Below are positions 1 to 8,257 of a DNA stretch of 64,000 nucleotides, in pieces (position 1 is the first letter of the stretch; the number at the start of each line of letters is the position of its first letter). Made by a program: the position numbers and the translations under genes. This DNA comes from Brevibacillus agri (GTDB lineage: Bacteria > Bacillota > Bacilli > Brevibacillales > Brevibacillaceae): the NCBI RefSeq assembly GCF_004117055.1, contig NZ_CP026363.1:3278001-3342000 (forward strand). Reading direction: 5' to 3'. The notes under the pieces are model-generated. The model was not told the DNA's origin. It searched no databases and saw nothing but the letters and a program-made list of their open reading frames with translations.

Positions 1-377
1 GGGCCATGATTTTGTAGGACAACAGCTTGGTCAGACGAAAACGCTGGTTGTTTTCCGCAAAGCGCTTGTTTTCAAAGCTCTCGTTGGCAAACGCCTGTAC
101 GACGCGCATGCCGCCGACATTGTCCTCGACGCGCGCATTGAAATCCGCCATGTCTTCGTACGTAGTTCATTCCCGCATTGATGGCATAAAGCGCAAGCAG
201 CCCAAGACAGGCCCAGACAATCAGCTCCCAGTCTTTGCTCGGCAGAAGCTGATCGACTACCATGTTTACCGCGAGCGGAAATCCCAGCTCCAGAACAGCC
301 ACGAAGATCGCACAGGTGAAATCGAGTACGAACAATCCACGATAAGGCCGGTAGTAAGAAAAAAATCTGCGAAGCAT
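1..377 (-). pseudogene. ABC exporter (MsbA-like), internally deleted, cut by window edge
   Basis: The reading starts at an ATG at 377 behind AAGGAGGTG and gives a typical exporter N-terminus: a basic start and two membrane segments ending near residue 78 in NAGMNYV. At about 165 the frame breaks. A different frame then carries on with ADFNARVEDNVGG and VVQAFANESFENKR, which in full-length exporters lies about 100 residues further on. The stretch holding membrane segments 3-4 is therefore missing and the join is out of frame. A Fur-type site and a TATAAT lie just upstream (437-456), which suggests iron-controlled expression before decay. The substrate is unknown; export of a siderophore is only inferred from the Fur site. 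An assembly error at the join cannot be excluded. Confidence 0.7.
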
Positions 378-436
378 CGCAGCAGCACCTCCTTTTTCAT
401 TGACAAGCTACATGACACAGCTCCTCACGCTTTTTT

Positions 437-456
437 TGAAAATCATTTTCATTATA
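437..456 (-). promoter_or_regulatory. Fur-type operator overlapping a -10 element
   Basis: TGAAAATCATTTTCA (437-451) is a perfect 7-1-7 inverted repeat matching the Bacillus Fur box. On the minus strand it abuts TATAAT (456-451). It lies 60 bases upstream of the broken ABC exporter start. No good -35 hexamer is visible. Confidence 0.6.
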
Positions 457-657
457 GCTGGATTGGTTGGCAAGATCGATCATCATTTTGCAAAAGAACG
501 CGTCCCTTGCAGTTTGCAGCACGGCTCGTCCCGCTTGCGGCTGCAAAAGGCCACCCCTTTCTGTTTGGACAGATCACGGCCTCTTTTGCCAATATACTTT
601 CGGTCCGCAAAGTGGCACGGCGAATCGCCATAGACTGGACAATCGCCTCCTGTGAAA

Positions 658-1039
658 AAAACGCGATCCTCATCTTCATGGCACAGCTTCCGCATTTCGT
701 CGGAGCTTCGGGGACCATGTACGCGATGCTGGCGGGCACGCTTGCACTCCACCAGCTATTATGAGGGAAACAGGTGAAAACGTGTACGCGATTTCCGGGC
801 AACTGTTTTTCGGTACGATGACGCACTTTGTCGAGCAATTCGATGTTCCAAACGATCTCGGCCAGATTGTCATTGATTTTTCCCGCTCGCATGTCTGGGA
901 TATGTCAGCCGTAACCGCCATCTCCAAAGTAGTCGCCAAATACCGCGATGCCGATAAATTCGTGCTCATCACGGGATTGAATGAAGAAAGCAAACAGCTT
1001 GTAGATCGGCTTGGAATCACGGTTCCTGCCGGGCATTGA
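658..1039 (+). pseudogene. SulP-family anion transporter remnant (membrane piece plus STAS domain)
   Basis: Two pieces of a SulP permease lie in different frames. The first (about 658-760) encodes NAILIFMAQLPHFVG and MYAMLAGTLAL, a mid-membrane part of the family. The second (761-1039, 92 residues) encodes a STAS domain from YAISGQLFFGTMTHFVEQF to the end, including the IDFSRSHVWDMSAV core. Everything between these parts, and the N-terminal membrane segments, is absent. Intact SulP proteins have about 480-550 residues. The STAS piece alone has no recognisable ribosome binding site. A strong terminator follows directly. Substrate (sulfate, bicarbonate or other anion) cannot be told. Confidence 0.7.
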
Positions 1040-1052
1040 CAGACAGCAACTC

Positions 1053-1083
1053 CCCCTTTTCGCTCCGTCAAAAGGGGTTTTTG
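1053..1083 (+). terminator. Rho-independent terminator after the SulP remnant
   Basis: CCCCTTTT (1053-1060) pairs with AAAAGGGG (1070-1077), followed by a T run. Confidence 0.75.
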
Positions 1084-1162
1084 TATGCGCCAGACGCGTT
1101 GCTTGTGCCCGTTTCGTTTTTTCCTTATTTCATTTTTGCAATAGTACGATCACATTTCTTTA

Positions 1163-1192
1163 TTGGTCAGCGCCAAAAACCAGTGCTAGAAT
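1163..1192 (+). promoter_or_regulatory. Possible promoter of the MFS transporter gene
   Basis: TTGGTC (1163-1168), 18 bases, TAGAAT (1187-1192), about 50 bases before the start codon. Both hexamers depart from consensus, so this is tentative. Confidence 0.35.
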
Positions 1193-1243
1193 AATCAATA
1201 TCAAATTTCCGGCTTTTCTACTGCAAAGGTTGTGAACAGAAAG

Positions 1244-2473
1244 ATGGAGTTTTCATGGAAGCGTAATTTGTTTGTGTTATGGGTCGGCGTCTTCTTCTGC
1301 AGCACAGCCTACTCGATCTCCATACCATTCTTGCCCATCTTCCTCCATACATCTTTGGGTGTTCACGAGCATTTGGAAGCCTGGTCTGGTATCTCGTTTG
1401 GCATTACCTTTTTGGCAAGCGCCCTGATCTCGCCGTACTGGGGTTCGCTCGCCGACAAATACGGGCGAAAACCGATGTTGATCCGATCCGGTTTTAGCCT
1501 GGCTTTGTTGTACTTCCTGACTTACTTCATTACAGATCCTTACCTTTTCCTGGTGCTGCGCGTGTTTCAGGGGCTGCTCGCCGGCTACGTGCCTGCCGCG
1601 ATCGCGCTGGTAGCGACGAATACACCGGAAAAAAACGTCGGGTACGCTCTCGGGGTGATGGCAACCTCTGGAGCCACGGGCGGGATTGTCGGGCCGCTCG
1701 TCGGCGGGGTAGTCAGTCACCTCTGGGGAAACGCAGAGGCTTTTCTTTTCTCCGGCTGTGTCGTGCTCGTAGCGGCGCTGATCGCGACCTTCCTCGTCAA
1801 AGAGACAAACATGAACCGCTCCGGCAGCCGCTCCAACGTGCGGGAAGACTTGCGGGCTGCCATCGCCAACCGCTCGCTCATGACGATTCTCGGCCTCAGC
1901 CTGATGGTCACGATCTCCGTCATGCTCTTGGAACCGCTGTTGACCGTCTACGTGTTGCAGCTCGGGGCCTCGCAGCAGGAAGCCTCGCTCAGCGCCGGGA
2001 TCATTTTCGCTGCCGTCGGTATTGCCACCGTGATCGCCGCTCCGCAATGGGGAAAACTCGGCGGCAAGGTCGGCTACACGAAAATTTTGTTCATCGGCTT
2101 GCTCGGCGGCGCCTTCGGCAACCTGCTGCAATTTTTCTTCACCAACCTGTACGGCTTCGGGGTTTTGCGCTTCGCCTACGGCCTGTTTTTCGCGGCGGTT
2201 TACCCTTCGATTAACGCGATGATCGTCAAAGTGACCGAACCCGAGTTTCGCGGCAGAGCCTTCAGCCTGAACCAGTCCGCCAACCAGCTCGCGACGATGC
2301 TCGGCCCTGTGCTCGGCGGCGTGCTCGGTGGCGCCATCCCGATCCGCTACGTGTTCATTATCAACGGAATCGCCCTGCTCGCTACCGCCATCCTGATTCG
2401 CTCGAAAAAACCGGGCCTGGCCGGGAAGCAAGCCCAACAGCAGTCTTCCGATCCGCAACTGGCTGCGAAATAA
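1244..2473 (+). CDS. MFS drug-efflux-type transporter, DHA1 family
   Basis: A 409-residue protein with twelve predicted hydrophobic segments and the MFS signature between segments 2 and 3 (GSLADKYGRKPML). A second, weaker copy of the motif sits mid-protein (GKLGGKVGYTK). Segment 5 carries the antiporter-type glycine-rich motif (GATGGIVGPLVGG). These features place it with proton-driven DHA1 multidrug exporters such as MdtG/YfmO types; the true substrate is unknown. A GTG at 1232 is an alternative start but lies only two bases after AAAGG, so the ATG at 1244 is preferred, with a spacing that is itself long. The gene stands alone between two terminators. Confidence 0.85.
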   Translation: MEFSWKRNLFVLWVGVFFCSTAYSISIPFLPIFLHTSLGVHEHLEAWSGISFGITFLASALISPYWGSLADKYGRKPMLIRSGFSLALLYFLTYFITDPYLFLVLRVFQGLLAGYVPAAIALVATNTPEKNVGYALGVMATSGATGGIVGPLVGGVVSHLWGNAEAFLFSGCVVLVAALIATFLVKETNMNRSGSRSNVREDLRAAIANRSLMTILGLSLMVTISVMLLEPLLTVYVLQLGASQQEASLSAGIIFAAVGIATVIAAPQWGKLGGKVGYTKILFIGLLGGAFGNLLQFFFTNLYGFGVLRFAYGLFFAAVYPSINAMIVKVTEPEFRGRAFSLNQSANQLATMLGPVLGGVLGGAIPIRYVFIINGIALLATAILIRSKKPGLAGKQAQQQSSDPQLAAK

Positions 2474-2489
2474 CGCAGCGCACGCCCAA

Positions 2490-2555
2490 AAACAAAACTC
2501 CCTTTCGCTTCGTCAGACAACGCTTGCCTGGCGGTGGCAAAAGGGAGTTTCTCGT
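2490..2555. terminator. Bidirectional terminator between the MFS and LysE genes
   Basis: AAACTCCCTTT (2495-2505) pairs with AAAGGGAGTTT (2540-2550). The minus-strand side continues into a long T run, so it serves both convergent genes. Confidence 0.75.
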
Positions 2556-2581
2556 ATGGACGATGCCGCTTTTTTCCTGCT

Positions 2582-3208
2582 TTACTTTTGCTGCAGCGCT
2601 ACTTTTAACCCGAGCAAAATGTAGACAGACCCGATCATTTTGCCGCTCCAACGACCGATCCAGGAGATGCGTCTGACGAGATGCCCCAGCGGCCGCACAG
2701 AGAGGGCGATCAGCGACGTGTAGAAGAAGCCGAGAATGGAAAAAATCAGGCCCAACACAACAAACTGCATCACGGACGCTCCCCGCTCCGGGTGGACGAA
2801 CTGCGGCAAAAACGCCAGAAAGAACAAAGCCGTCTTCGGGTTCAGCACTTCCGCGATGATCGCTTGCACATACGCCTTCCCCGGCGGCAGCGGCGATACT
2901 TTTGGCAACTCGGGGTCTGTCGGTTTCTCCAGCAGCGCCCTTATCCCCAGGTAGATGAGATAGGCGGCCCCGGCGAATTTGACAAGCTGGAACGCCCAGG
3001 CGGATGTCATCAAGATCGCCGACAAGCCGACAGCGGCAAAAATCGTATGGATGAAGTCGCCTGTCGCGATTCCAAGCCCCGCCATGATTCCCGCACGTCT
3101 GCCGCCCTGAACGGTGCGTGTCGCCGTCAGTAGCACGGCAGGGCCGGGAATTAAAAACAGGCCGATCACGACAGCCAAAAACGTGCTCAACGTCGCCAGA
3201 TCAAACAT
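2582..3208 (-). CDS. LysE/RhtB-family amino-acid exporter
   Basis: A 208-residue membrane protein of the LysE translocator family, which exports amino acids or their derivatives. The family signature is clear near the N-terminus (LFLIPGPAVLLTATRTVQGG, then GLGIATGDFIHT) and again in EVLNPKTALFFLAFLPQFV. About six hydrophobic segments are present and the length is normal. The open frame extends upstream, but the ATG at 3208 has a good site (GGAGAGG) and fits family starts. It lies 76 bases after the histidine kinase gene on the same strand, so read-through from that operon is possible. Substrate is not predictable from sequence alone. Confidence 0.9.
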   Translation of the reverse strand: MFDLATLSTFLAVVIGLFLIPGPAVLLTATRTVQGGRRAGIMAGLGIATGDFIHTIFAAVGLSAILMTSAWAFQLVKFAGAAYLIYLGIRALLEKPTDPELPKVSPLPPGKAYVQAIIAEVLNPKTALFFLAFLPQFVHPERGASVMQFVVLGLIFSILGFFYTSLIALSVRPLGHLVRRISWIGRWSGKMIGSVYILLGLKVALQQK

Positions 3209-3284
3209 GTTCTCCTCTCCTTCTTCTCTTGTTTGTCTATGGATGCTCCCATTATAGCGCGCCCTGGCATTCGTGGCGACAAGA

Positions 3285-4673
3285 TCATGTCCGGGCCTCG
3301 TCCCCGCCCGGAAAGCGCACCGTGACCGTCGTTCCTTTGCCCAGGCTGCTTTCCAGCGCGATCTGTCCGCCGTGCGCCTCCACGATGCCTTTGGCAATCG
3401 TCAGCCCGAGGCCAGCCCCTCCGCGCTCTCTCGCCCGCGAGCGGTCCCCCCGGTAAAAACGCGCAAAAACGTGCGGCAAATCGTCCGGGGCGATGCCTGC
3501 GCCGTTGTCGCGCACCTGCAGCTTAACATGTCCGCCCGCTTTTTCGATCGTCACACAGATCGTTCCGTCGGGCGGCGTATGTTTGCACGCGTTTGCCAGC
3601 AAGTTTGCCACGACTTGCGCGATTCTTTGCCGATCGCCTGTCATCCAGGCGTCTTTTGGTCCTTCCAACTGAAAGCGAATCTGGTTGCGCGCAAAAGCGA
3701 CGTGCATCGCTTCGCTGACTTCCTCGGCGACATCCCGCAAATTCACCTGCTCGCGCCGCATCGGCAGGGCGCCTGCCTCGACCTGAATCACCTGATCGAG
3801 ATCGTTCACGAGCCGGATCAGACGGAGAACTTCGGCGCGCGTGCTCTCCAAATGCTTAGGCGTCGCCTCCCAGATGCCGTCGATCATCCCTTCTGTCTGG
3901 GCCAGCAAGGTGTTGAGCGGCGTACGCAGTTCGTGCGCAATATCTGCGGTCAGCCGTTTGCGCAACTCCTCCTGTTCGTGCAGGCTCGTCACCAGGTTGT
4001 TAAAGGCGACGACCAGCGCGGCAATTTCGTCTTGCCGTTCCGGTACAGGCACGCGCACTTGCAGATCGCCCTGCGCGACCTTTTGCGCCGCCGCACTCAC
4101 CTGCACGACAGGCCGAACCATCGTGCGGGCCAGCGGAATGCACAGCACGACGACGATCACAAGCAAAACCGCCATCGTCCACAGCGCGGTATTTTTATGC
4201 GCCCATTGAAAATGGCCTTCCAAAGCCATGTACGCATTTTCGTCATCGTGGCTGATGACAAGCTGCCCGATTTTTCGACCGCCGTCATAAAGCGGAATCG
4301 TTTCGGTTGCGCGCTCGGCATGTTCGGCGTGCGTGTCGTGCTCGCCCTCCCGTCCAGCGCCCGGCGCTTGCCCCCATTCGCCCAGCTTTTCCCCCCGCGC
4401 GTCGTGCAGCGCAATGTGCAGGCCGAGCACAGACGAGACGGCCTCCAGTTGCAAAAAAGCGGATTGGTCCCACGCCTGGCTGGCGCGGTAGGAGGCGAGC
4501 GCCACCTGGGAAATTTCTTCGTTGTGCTGGCTTTTCACCTCGTTTGCGTACATCATGAAATGCTCGTCCATTTCCTTGATCGCAAGCCATGTCGTAATCA
4601 GTACGGCACCGACGCCCATCGCCATAAAGGCGAGCGCCAGCTTCATCCATATGCGCTTCATCGCAAACCTCAT
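3285..4673 (-). CDS. Sensor histidine kinase with HAMP domain
   Basis: A 462-residue membrane kinase. Membrane segments lie near residues 10-31 and 164-182 and enclose an extracytoplasmic sensor rich in His and acidic residues around 110-120 (REGEHDTHAEHAER). A HAMP linker follows, then the phosphoacceptor motif DIAHELRTPLN with His247. The ATP-binding region shows the N box (NLLANACKHTPP), DNGAGIAPDDLPHVFARFYR and GAGLGLTIAKGIVEAHGG. The start ATG overlaps the regulator stop by four bases (ATGA), so the two are translationally coupled. The His-rich sensor could bind metal, but that is inference. Confidence 0.93.
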   Translation of the reverse strand: MRFAMKRIWMKLALAFMAMGVGAVLITTWLAIKEMDEHFMMYANEVKSQHNEEISQVALASYRASQAWDQSAFLQLEAVSSVLGLHIALHDARGEKLGEWGQAPGAGREGEHDTHAEHAERATETIPLYDGGRKIGQLVISHDDENAYMALEGHFQWAHKNTALWTMAVLLVIVVVLCIPLARTMVRPVVQVSAAAQKVAQGDLQVRVPVPERQDEIAALVVAFNNLVTSLHEQEELRKRLTADIAHELRTPLNTLLAQTEGMIDGIWEATPKHLESTRAEVLRLIRLVNDLDQVIQVEAGALPMRREQVNLRDVAEEVSEAMHVAFARNQIRFQLEGPKDAWMTGDRQRIAQVVANLLANACKHTPPDGTICVTIEKAGGHVKLQVRDNGAGIAPDDLPHVFARFYRGDRSRARERGGAGLGLTIAKGIVEAHGGQIALESSLGKGTTVTVRFPGGDEART

Positions 4674-5359
4674 TTCCTCACCGGGACGTCAAACCGATAG
4701 CCCAGTCCGTACACCGTCTTGATGTAGACAGGCTGCTTCGGATCGTCCTCGATTTTTTGCCGCAAATTTTTGACATGCGTATCAATCGTGCGGTCGTAGC
4801 CTTCGAAGTCGTAGCCGAGAACTTCGCGCACCAGCTCGTCTCTGCTCCACGTCCGGCCGGGATGGCGGGCCAGCGTCGTGAGCAGCCGGTATTCGTTCGG
4901 GGTGACGTCGAGCGCGACCTTGTTTTTGAGAATTTTTTTGTCGCGAATCGAAATCGTGAGCTGGCCTGCCTCGAACTCGTCGCAGAGCGCCGAATAGTCG
5001 CCGGAGCGCCGCATGACGGCCCGCACGCGCGCCACCAGCTCGCGCGGACTGAACGGCTTCATCAAGTAATCATCCGCCCCGATTTCCAGCCCATAAATCC
5101 GGTCAGCCTCCTGACTCTTGGCGGTGAGCATCAGAATCGGGACGCGGGAATGCTTGCGGATGCGCTGGCAAACTTCTTCACCGCTGACGTCCGGGAGCAT
5201 CAAATCGAGAATAATGCAGTCGACGGCCGCCGAGCTGGCTATCTGGATAGCCTCCCCGCCTGTCATCGCCGTCAGCACGTGATAGCCGTCTTTTTGCAGA
5301 TAGGAAGATAAAATCTCCAAAATTTTGTGTTCATCGTCTACCAGCAAAATCGTAGACAT
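4670..5359 (-). CDS. OmpR/PhoB-family response regulator
   Basis: A 229-residue two-domain regulator. The receiver domain has the acidic pair D8/D9, phosphoacceptor D52 (IILDLMLPDVSG), T80-type MLTAKS and K102-type KPFSPRELVARV. The C-terminal winged helix is complete (TPNEYRLLTTLARHPGR, then RTIDTHVKNLRQKIEDD and VYGLGYRF). The start at 5359 follows AAGGAGG. It is the partner of the overlapping kinase downstream. The TVP38-type membrane protein gene ends 21 bases upstream, so the three probably form one operon. Confidence 0.95.
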   Translation of the reverse strand: MSTILLVDDEHKILEILSSYLQKDGYHVLTAMTGGEAIQIASSAAVDCIILDLMLPDVSGEEVCQRIRKHSRVPILMLTAKSQEADRIYGLEIGADDYLMKPFSPRELVARVRAVMRRSGDYSALCDEFEAGQLTISIRDKKILKNKVALDVTPNEYRLLTTLARHPGRTWSRDELVREVLGYDFEGYDRTIDTHVKNLRQKIEDDPKQPVYIKTVYGLGYRFDVPVRK

Positions 5360-5380
5360 GTCCTGGCCTCCTTTTGCCCC

Positions 5381-5968
5381 TTATTCCGACTGGCTGGCCT
5401 GTCCCTTCCCGCGCTTCCAGAACAGCAGGAAAACAAGCGCGCCTGCTGCAAGCGCGATCACCAGCCTGAGCTTGTTTTCGCCAAAGTAGACGAGATCGTG
5501 CCCGACGAATGTCTCAAACACCATCGAAGGAATTTTGCCCACGAGTGTCGCGAGAAGAAAATCGGCGAACGTCATGTTCGTCATCGCCGCCCCGAGATTG
5601 ATTACCCCCGAAGGGAGCAGCGGATTGAGCCGCAGCAAGACGACGGCGAGCCCTTTTCGCACCCGGGTCGCCCCGTTAATCGCCGCTACCCATTGGAACG
5701 ACGCCAGCTTTTTGCGCCGATCGGCTTTTCGAATGACATAGCGGTACAAGAAAAAAGCGATGCCCGCACCGAGCACCTCCCCTGTGAGGGAAAGGAAAAA
5801 ACCTCCGTACAAGCCAAATACAACGGCATTGGCCGCAGACAAAAAAATGGACGGCAGGACGCCTGCCACGCTGATGGCGATATTCAACAAGATGCTGCCG
5901 ATTACTCCCAGCATTCCCCACGAGCGAATCCATTCTGCCAAGCCTTCTATATTCGTCAATCCATCCAT
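5381..5968 (-). CDS. TVP38/TMEM64 (VTT-domain) membrane protein
   Basis: A 195-residue integral membrane protein of the DedA-related SNARE-associated (VTT) family. It shows several hydrophobic segments, a short cytoplasmic RKADRRKKLASF stretch and the family signature LLRLNPLLPSGVINLGAAMTN. Relatives act in lipid scrambling, lipid-carrier recycling and envelope integrity, but no specific task can be given here. The start at 5968 has a GGGGAG site. It is first in a probable operon with a two-component system, which suggests an envelope-stress or cation-stress setting. Confidence 0.88.
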   Translation of the reverse strand: MDGLTNIEGLAEWIRSWGMLGVIGSILLNIAISVAGVLPSIFLSAANAVVFGLYGGFFLSLTGEVLGAGIAFFLYRYVIRKADRRKKLASFQWVAAINGATRVRKGLAVVLLRLNPLLPSGVINLGAAMTNMTFADFLLATLVGKIPSMVFETFVGHDLVYFGENKLRLVIALAAGALVFLLFWKRGKGQASQSE

Positions 5969-6037
5969 GTTCGCTTGCGGACTCCCCTCTGTTGCCTGTT
6001 CCTTTAAGCCTATACGAAAATTGTGAAGAAATCATGG

Positions 6038-6080
6038 AAAAAAACAAACAATCGCTCCCGTTCTCTGGAAGCGACTGTTT
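6038..6080 (-). terminator. Terminator after the GyrI-like gene
   Basis: AAACAATCGCTCC (6046-6058) pairs imperfectly with GGAAGCGACTGTTT (6067-6080), followed on the minus strand by a T-rich tail. Confidence 0.65.
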
Positions 6081-6101
6081 GCGGAAGGCGGCAATAGCGC
6101 C

Positions 6102-6593
6102 TTATTTCTGCTCGATGGCCACGTAAATATCGACTTGCGCCTGATTCGGGTCGGCGCAGCGCACGCCGTCGTAGCGCTCAAAATCCGAGACGAACGTCCG
6201 CTTGACGCCTGACTCCTGCGCCCACGCCCAGATGCGCGCCCACGCCTCCTGAATGATCTCGACCATCGGGCCGACTCTGGTTGTAAAGACCGCATATGTA
6301 GCTGCCGGGATCGTTTTCACGGTCAGCTCGGCAGACAGCTCGCCCCCCGCTTCCACCTCAACGCCAACGAGCAACGAGTACGCTCCCTGTTCATCGCTTG
6401 CGTAATCCGAGTAGACGCCATAGACGACTCCCGGCTCTTTTTGCCCGGGCGTACGCGCCGGATACCCTTGCTCGTAATAGCGGTGCCACAAAGGCCCGAT
6501 TTTCCCGTTTGCTCCGCATTCAGCCTCGTTCGTGGTCCGAATTTTCAGACCAGCTACACGCATTTCCCCCAGTTGGACGATCGTCGGATTCAT
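6102..6593 (-). CDS. GyrI-like / AraC effector-binding domain protein
   Basis: A 163-residue stand-alone effector-binding domain of the SOUL/GyrI/Rob-C type. Recognisable parts are the opening strand with the hydrophobic arginine pattern (MRVAGLKIRTTNE), GPLWHRYYEQG, PGVVYGVYSDY, and the closing section with IPAATYAVF and AWAQESGVKRTFVSDFERYDG followed by VDIYVAIEQK. Such proteins bind small hydrophobic or cationic ligands; some protect DNA gyrase or hydrolyse cyclopropanoids. There is no DNA-binding domain. Monocistronic with its own terminator. Ligand unknown. Confidence 0.85.
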   Translation of the reverse strand: MNPTIVQLGEMRVAGLKIRTTNEAECGANGKIGPLWHRYYEQGYPARTPGQKEPGVVYGVYSDYASDEQGAYSLLVGVEVEAGGELSAELTVKTIPAATYAVFTTRVGPMVEIIQEAWARIWAWAQESGVKRTFVSDFERYDGVRCADPNQAQVDIYVAIEQK

Positions 6594-6664
6594 CTGTTTG
6601 CACGCTCCTGTTCAAAGAATGGATTACATGCCTAGTATAGCTATCCTACCTTGACACCTGTCTG

Positions 6665-6995
6665 TCAACGTTTCTGGTCTGTCTCGTAGCATGCCAACAT
6701 TTTTTTCGCCGTATCCGCGATCCGCTGGCGGATGAAATCCGGCGCCAGCACCTGCACGCTGTCGCCGTAGCTGAGCAGCATGCCTGTCAGCCACTCATCG
6801 TCTGCCATCGTCGTGCGGACAGTCATCTCGCCGTTTGGCGCGGTTTCAATCGTTTGCGGATCAAACATGTCTCGTACCCGGACGTGGACACGCGGTGCGC
6901 AGCGATACTTCAAAGCGGTCGGCCAGCTCGCGAGCGCTCATCCGGCGTTTGTTCAACAGCATCATGACAATCGCCAGCAATCGTTCTACTTTCAA
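6665..6995 (-). pseudogene. WYL-domain transcriptional regulator (YafY type), internal deletion
   Basis: The reading starts at a TTG at 6995 behind AAAGGTGG and gives a clean winged-helix N-terminus (VERLLAIVMMLLNKRRMSAR, then ELADRFEVSLRT). At about 6905 this frame runs out. Another frame continues with the WCX tail of the same family: PRVHVRVRDMFDPQTIE, DDEWLTGMLLSYGDSVQVL and IRQRIADTAKKML. Intact relatives have about 300 residues; roughly 200, including the WYL core, are missing and the join is out of frame. Neither piece is expected to function. Confidence 0.75.
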
Positions 6996-7045
6996 CTCTC
7001 GTTCCACCTTTTGGCGGCTCCGCTACCGGAGCTTTCTTACGTGTA

Positions 7046-7095
7046 AAAAGGAGAATCCGCAGCAAAAAATCCATGCTGCAAATTCTCCTTTGTTC
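7046..7095 (-). terminator. Terminator after the small Gln/Lys-rich protein gene
   Basis: AAAGGAGAAT...GCAGC pairs with GCTGC...ATTCTCCTTT over 7046-7091. On the minus strand the stem is followed by TTTTT. Confidence 0.7.
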
Positions 7096-7119
7096 GTTTC
7101 TTTCCACTTGAAAACTAGA

Positions 7120-7326
7120 CTAGACGCCCATACGTCTGCGCTGGTTGTTCGGCTTTTTCGTCAACTGGCTTTTCATCGACTGGTTTTTCGCCTTCTGGTT
7201 CACAGGGTTGTTCGCTTGGGCCTGTGCCTGCTTCTTTTCCGCCAATTTGCGCTTCATCGCTTCCTGCAGGCTGATTTTTGGCTTTTCCGCTTTTGTTTCC
7301 AGTTCGTTTTGGTTTGGCTCCGTCAT
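7120..7326 (-). CDS. Small basic Gln/Lys/Asn-rich protein, unknown function
   Basis: A 68-residue hydrophilic protein, not recognised. It starts acidic (MTEPNQNELETKAEKP), continues with a short predicted helix (SLQEAMKRKLAEKKQAQAQ) and ends in a strongly basic Asn/Gln/Lys stretch closing with RRRMGV. The ATG at 7326 is chosen because GAGGAG lies ten bases ahead; a TTG three codons earlier would overlap that site. A clean terminator follows, so it is probably a true single gene. Composition resembles nucleic-acid-binding or spore-core small proteins, but nothing more specific can be claimed. Confidence 0.65.
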   Translation of the reverse strand: MTEPNQNELETKAEKPKISLQEAMKRKLAEKKQAQAQANNPVNQKAKNQSMKSQLTKKPNNQRRRMGV

Positions 7327-7402
7327 GCGTAGCAACTCCTCATAGAAATTGGTTATCTTCTATGTATTCTAGTGCAAGACGGGAGGATGTGCCAGTAGGA
7401 AT

Positions 7403-8236
7403 CTAACTGTTTTGGGCGCGGAGTTGCATATATTTGACTCCGCTCGCCTGGTGCTTCAAAATGTCCTCCAGCAGCTCTGCGAGATAGGCTCCCGCTTCAA
7501 TCGGCAAAGTCCCGCCCCGATGAATATTAGAAATAACCGTTCGATCTGATTCTACCGTATGGGCGTCCGGTTTGTAAATCATGTAAGCACTGAGACTTTC
7601 TGCCGTCGCAAGCCCCGGCCTTTCCCCGATCAGGGAGATGACGACTTTGCAATTGACGATTTTGGCGACCTGGTCCTGAATCCACACCCGTCCCTTGTGA
7701 ATGAACACCGGCTTGCCCACGCTGATGTTGCGCATCGCCAATCCTTGCTGCAGGGCGGGCAGCAAATCCGGAATCGTCGCCTCGCAGGCAGACGTGCTCA
7801 GTCCGTCGGAGATGACGATCTGCACGTCTTTGCCTTTGTCGCCGTGCTGCTCCAGCCATCTGACCGACTCGTCGGACAGCAGCCGCCCCGAGTCGAGGTT
7901 CATCAAATATTCCTGCATGCTCGTCGCCCGCGAATGCAGCTCCGGGAGTTGCAGCCGCTGCAGCCATTCCGGGCTGATCGATTTCATGACCGCATCGTGT
8001 GCCGCCGCCTGGTCGATGCGAAACTGCAAATAGCTCGTCGTCTTCATTCTGGTCCCTGCGCGGCCGATCCCGATGCGCGCCGGCGTTCTCGCCATCGCCC
8101 GCTCCAATGCTTCCAGATTGTGCGGATTTTCTACGCCGCGCACCTTTTGCTCGGGAAAGTGAATCACTTCCCCCGTCTTTTTGGAAAGCTCATCCATGAC
8201 CCGCTGGATCAGGTCATCCATGTTGATCTGTTTCAT
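7403..8236 (-). CDS. eutC: Ethanolamine ammonia-lyase small subunit
   Basis: A 277-residue protein matching the light chain of the adenosylcobalamin-dependent enzyme that splits ethanolamine into acetaldehyde and ammonia. Family stretches seen are RIGIGRAGTRMKTTSYLQFR, FRIDQAAAHDAV, VIVISDGLSTSA-type VQIVISDGLSTSACEA, and GERPGLATAESLSAYMIYKP. It starts 21 bases after eutB behind GGGGAGGG and is co-transcribed with it. No microcompartment shell genes, eutA reactivase or acetaldehyde dehydrogenase lie nearby, so this is the minimal, shell-free form of the pathway. Confidence 0.95.
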   Translation of the reverse strand: MKQINMDDLIQRVMDELSKKTGEVIHFPEQKVRGVENPHNLEALERAMARTPARIGIGRAGTRMKTTSYLQFRIDQAAAHDAVMKSISPEWLQRLQLPELHSRATSMQEYLMNLDSGRLLSDESVRWLEQHGDKGKDVQIVISDGLSTSACEATIPDLLPALQQGLAMRNISVGKPVFIHKGRVWIQDQVAKIVNCKVVISLIGERPGLATAESLSAYMIYKPDAHTVESDRTVISNIHRGGTLPIEAGAYLAELLEDILKHQASGVKYMQLRAQNS

Positions 8237-8257
8237 CGTGTGTGCCCTCCCCGCTCG

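Noticed and set aside
27..764. 245-codon plus-strand frame across the exporter remnant
   Set aside because: Only its last ~35 codons (from about 658) make sense, as a SulP fragment; the rest is antisense to the exporter or non-coding.
452..892. 146-codon minus-strand frame between the exporter and SulP remnants
   Set aside because: Antisense to the STAS domain in part; no family resemblance and no good ribosome binding site.
1277..2458. 393-codon open frame opposite the MFS transporter
   Set aside because: Charged, motif-free antisense reading of a clear membrane transporter.
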